The notes under the pieces are model-generated. The model made no database searches, was not told where the DNA came from, and saw nothing but the letters and a program-made list of their open reading frames with translations. Shown here in pieces: positions 18,064 through 20,000 of a DNA stretch of 20,000 bases. Numbering within the stretch: the first letter of the stretch is position 1; each line of letters starts with the position of its first letter. The stretch is from Neocallimastix lanati (nom. inval.) (taxonomy: Eukaryota; Neocallimastigomycota; Neocallimastigomycetes; Neocallimastigales; Neocallimastigaceae). The translations under genes and the position numbers were made by a program. The stretch covers positions 1-20,000 of the forward strand of contig JACVTC010000207.1 in the NCBI GenBank assembly GCA_016946835.1, given 5' to 3'.

Positions 18064-18345
18064 TTACATTGGATGGTAGTTTTTATTTAAATTTCTTGAT
18101 ATTTGGGATTTAATTGAATTATATTCTGAACATATAAATCTCATTTCTTTAGAAATTTTATTATATAGGGGTTTTATTTTTATACCATAAGGAATTGAAC
18201 TTTTTTCAATTCCATCTTTAATTTTATGTTTCATTATAGATAGAGATATATCGTATTCTTTTTCAGGATGATTATGTGAACTATCATATTTTAAGATTTC
18301 TTTCTTATTTAAAATAATAAAAGATTTACATTTATTTCTGTACAT
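18064..18345 (-). pseudogene. Longest intact piece of the broken transposase (zinc-finger part)
   Basis: The open piece runs from an internal ATG through YRNKCKSF and DSSHNHPEKEYD to SQISRNLNKNYHP. The Cys and the H-N-H match the second half of a FLYWCH-type finger. The first half lies upstream in another frame (18332-18409). The ATG is incidental, so this is a pseudogene segment rather than a 93-residue gene. Confidence 0.7.
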
Positions 18346-18591
18346 AAACTTTTGAATTATCTTTTCTTATATATGAAAAATTAAATTTATATTTTTTATT
18401 GATAATAATTTATTTTTTTCCTTTGTTAGACTCATTTACATCAATAATTAGATTTTCTTCCATTTCTATATTCTTATAAATATTTTTTAATTATATAATT
18501 AAAATTATTATATTAATTATCCAATATTATTCTAAATACTAATTTTGAAAAATTAGTTTTTCAATTATTTGTAAAAAAAAAATAAATAAAT

Positions 18592-19345
18592 AAAGAATGT
18601 AATAGTAAGTACAAGTATACAAAATAAAATAAAATAAATAGTAGAATATAAATATAAGTACAGATTGAATAAAATAAAATAAAATAAAATAAAATAAAAT
18701 AAAATAAAATAAAATAAAATAAAATAAAATAAATAGTAGAATATAAATATAAGTACAGATTGAATAAAATAAAATAAAATAAAATAAAATAAAATAAAAT
18801 AAAATAAATAGTAGAATATAAATATAAGTACAGATTGAATAAAATAAAATAAAATAAAATAAAATAAAATAAAATAAATAGTAGAATATAAATATAAGTA
18901 CAGATTGAATAAAATAAAATAAAATAAAATAAAATAAAATAAAATAAAATAAATAGTAGAATATAAATATAAGTACAGATTGAATAAAATAAAATAAAAT
19001 AAAATAAAATAAAATAAAATAAAATAAAATAAAATAAAATAAATAGTAGAATATAAATATAAGTACAGATTGAATAAAATAAAATAAAATAAAATAAAAT
19101 AAAATAAAATAAAATAAATAGTAGAATATAAATATAAGTACAGATTGAATAAAATAAAATAAAATAAAATAAAATAAAATAAAATAAAATAAAATAAAAT
19201 AAAATAAAATAAAATAAAATAAAATAAATAGTAGAATATAAATATAAGTACAGATTGAATAAAATAAAATAAAATAAAATAAAATAAAATAAAATAAATA
19301 TTGAATGTAATAATATAAAAGTACAAGTATATAAAATAAAATAAA
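18592..19345. repeat. (AAAAT)n satellite with a conserved 35-bp insert segment
   Basis: Eight copies of a 35-bp segment containing TAGTAGAATATAAATATAAG and ending GTACAGATTGAAT are separated by 7 to 15 AAAAT units. The TAGTAG position recurs at 18639, 18734, 18809, 18879, 18954, 19044, 19119 and 19229. The spacings are 95, 75, 70, 75, 90, 75 and 110 bp, all multiples of 5. The array is bounded by AAAGAATGTAATA on the left and a variant TTGAATGTAATAATATAAAA on the right. Confidence 0.9.
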
Positions 19346-19594
19346 GTAAATATTTATTATTATTTTTAATTAAAGAATATTAAAGACAATTTATTTTTAA
19401 AAATAAAATGTTTTATTTAATTATATATGTTAGAAAGCAAAAAAATCATTTATATTTAATGAGATTATTAACAATCAATAACATTGTTTTATATATTAAA
19501 TTACATCATCAATTGAATACAATAAAAATGTAAAAAATTTTCATTTCTAAAACATTGATCTGTAATATTCTTTAATAAAAAAAAAATATTAGAT
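19346..19594. other. Single-copy spacer between the two inverted satellite arms
   Basis: About 250 bp of A/T-rich DNA without a gene. TTAAAGAATATT at 19370-19381 and AATATTCTTTAA at 19564-19575 are perfect reverse complements, so the pairing of the arms continues into the spacer edges. Confidence 0.6.
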
Positions 19595-19805
19595 ATTTAT
19601 TTTATTTTATTCAATCTCTACTTATATTTATATTCTACTATTTATTTTATTTTATTTTATTCAATCTGTACTTTATATTTAATATTCTACTATTAATTTT
19701 ATTTTATTTTATTCAATCTGTACTTTATACTTATATTCTACTATTTATTTTTATTTTATATACTTATTACATTCTTTATTTATTTATTTATTTGTTTGTT
19801 TATTT
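19595..19805. repeat. Inverted copy of the (AAAAT)n satellite
   Basis: Three reverse-complement copies of the 35-bp segment (ATTCAATCTGTACTTTATA and relatives), separated by short ATTTT runs, end in TATTACATTCTTTA at 19765-19778. This is the reverse complement of the boundary at 18592-18604. Copies here are more diverged than those in the main array. Confidence 0.85.
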
Positions 19806-19915
19806 ATTTATACATTTATTTTTTTTACATATAATTTTATTAAAATTTTTTATGGCGTTAACAAAAAATTTTACAAGCCATTAAAAATAAATGGCGTATT
19901 GAAAATTTGTATTAT

Positions 19916-19935
19916 AAAAATTGGCGAAATGAACC
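19916..19935 (-). repeat. Right terminal repeat of the MULE-like element (inverted)
   Basis: AAAAATTGGCGAAATGAACC is the reverse complement of GGTTCATTTCGCCAATTTTT, which matches the left end with one deletion and one substitution. Confidence 0.6.
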
Positions 19936-19960
19936 ACATTCGATATACGGGACTTTTATG

Positions 19961-20000
19961 TGGGGGAGGTTGCATAACGCCAATTTTTCACGTGATGTAT
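19961..20000 (+). repeat. Third copy of the terminal sequence, left-end orientation, cut by the window
   Basis: GGGGGAGGTTGCATAACGCC, a T run and CACGTGATGTAT almost repeat 16982-17022 in the same orientation. It starts 26 bp beyond the right end of the element and may open a second related element outside the window. Confidence 0.7.

Larger units (their letters stand above)
17430..18463 (-). pseudogene. MULE-type transposase with FLYWCH-like zinc finger, multiply broken
   Basis: Reading the minus strand downward from an ATG at 18463, homologous-looking pieces sit in different frames. The start MEENLIIDVNESNKG hits a nonsense TAA at 18410-18412. KKYKFNFSYIRKDNSKVY then needs a frameshift near 18340. 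YRNKCKSFIIL and YDSSHNHPEK supply the C...HNH of a FLYWCH-like finger, open to 18064. A shift near 18068 leads into NVTTFTEIPNESKYYKT, with a stop at 18014. LIIFQSPFQVKLFREYNND and FVDGTFYIAPKFSYQ carry the DGTF motif at the first catalytic Asp (17901-17903), with a stop at 17742. An internal part seems deleted before a last open piece (17726-17430) that includes LNNLFPTIPSYYELIDKL. At least five lesions rule out activity. Confidence 0.75.
16983..19946 (-). mobile_element. Decayed MULE-like DNA transposon, approximate limits
   Basis: A transposase pseudogene on the minus strand (17430-18463) lies between GGTTGCATTACGCCAATTTT at 16988-17007 and an inverted, slightly diverged match at 19916-19935 (AAAAATTGGCGAAATGAACC). 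The two ends agree at 19 of about 21 positions when one single-base gap is allowed. The CG-containing ends stand out in DNA that otherwise has almost no CG. Inverted ends with a FLYWCH-plus-DGTF transposase are what Mutator-like elements carry. No clear target-site duplication could be assigned, so the outer limits are approximate. Confidence 0.6.

Noticed and set aside
18565-19326. 253-codon open frame on the minus strand rich in YFILF repeats
   Set aside because: It is the translation of the (AAAAT)n satellite; the product is only Tyr, Phe, Ile and Leu in repeat, and the 5-bp unit is not a codon multiple under coding selection.
18592-19345. CRISPR-like layout of conserved 35-bp segments at regular intervals
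   Set aside because: The sequences between the segments are all (AAAAT)n rather than unique spacers, there are no cas genes, and the DNA is eukaryotic in character.
16982-20000. Long terminal repeat retrotransposon bounded by the 40-bp direct repeats
   Set aside because: The repeats are too short for LTRs, there is no reverse transcriptase, integrase or primer-binding site, and the enclosed gene resembles a DNA transposase with an inverted copy of the end present.

Overview
The window looks like nuclear DNA of an anaerobic gut fungus (Neocallimastigomycota). The basis is extreme A+T richness outside genes, long AAT and AAAAT repeat tracts, short introns with GTAAGT-type donors, and one giant secreted protein built from GYYxN...LIxC...C repeats. 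That repeat pattern is what I remember of the ScaA-type scaffoldins of fungal cellulosomes. I ran no database search, so the lineage and the scaffoldin name are recognition; the gene structure is read directly from the sequence.

Region 1 (1-11839, minus strand) is a single gene that fills more than half the window. Six exons can be assembled: 11839-11817, 11720-11677, 11592-11527, 11452-10991, 10905-9988 and 9871 to the window edge. They give about 3,794 residues before the left edge cuts the gene off. The two smallest exons join to make a classical signal peptide. A Thr/Gly/Pro linker follows, then roughly 45 short Cys/Tyr-rich units interleaved with about a dozen longer units marked by an FPG-type motif. 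The last visible exon is 9,871 bp with no stop and no intron. The C-terminus is outside the window.

Region 2 (11840-16980) is intergenic. It holds two long AAT microsatellites, a minisatellite built on a TTAACCATACTAATAATTTA core, two small tandem repeats and otherwise featureless A/T. I find no gene in it.

Region 3 (16983 to about 19946) looks like a decayed DNA transposon of the MULE type. A minus-strand transposase pseudogene (17430-18463) lies between oppositely oriented copies of a TTGCATTACGCCAA-like terminal sequence. Between the pseudogene and the right end lies a satellite of (AAAAT)n broken at multiples of 5 bp by a conserved 35-bp segment, and an inverted copy of the same satellite lies about 250 bp further on. 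A third copy of the terminal sequence, in the left-end orientation, starts 26 bp beyond the right end and runs off the window.

If the scaffoldin reading is right, the gene product would be exported and would display dockerin-bearing plant-cell-wall enzymes. No enzyme, dockerin or other partner gene is present here. The repeat and transposon region probably has no functional link to the gene beyond lying on its 5' side.
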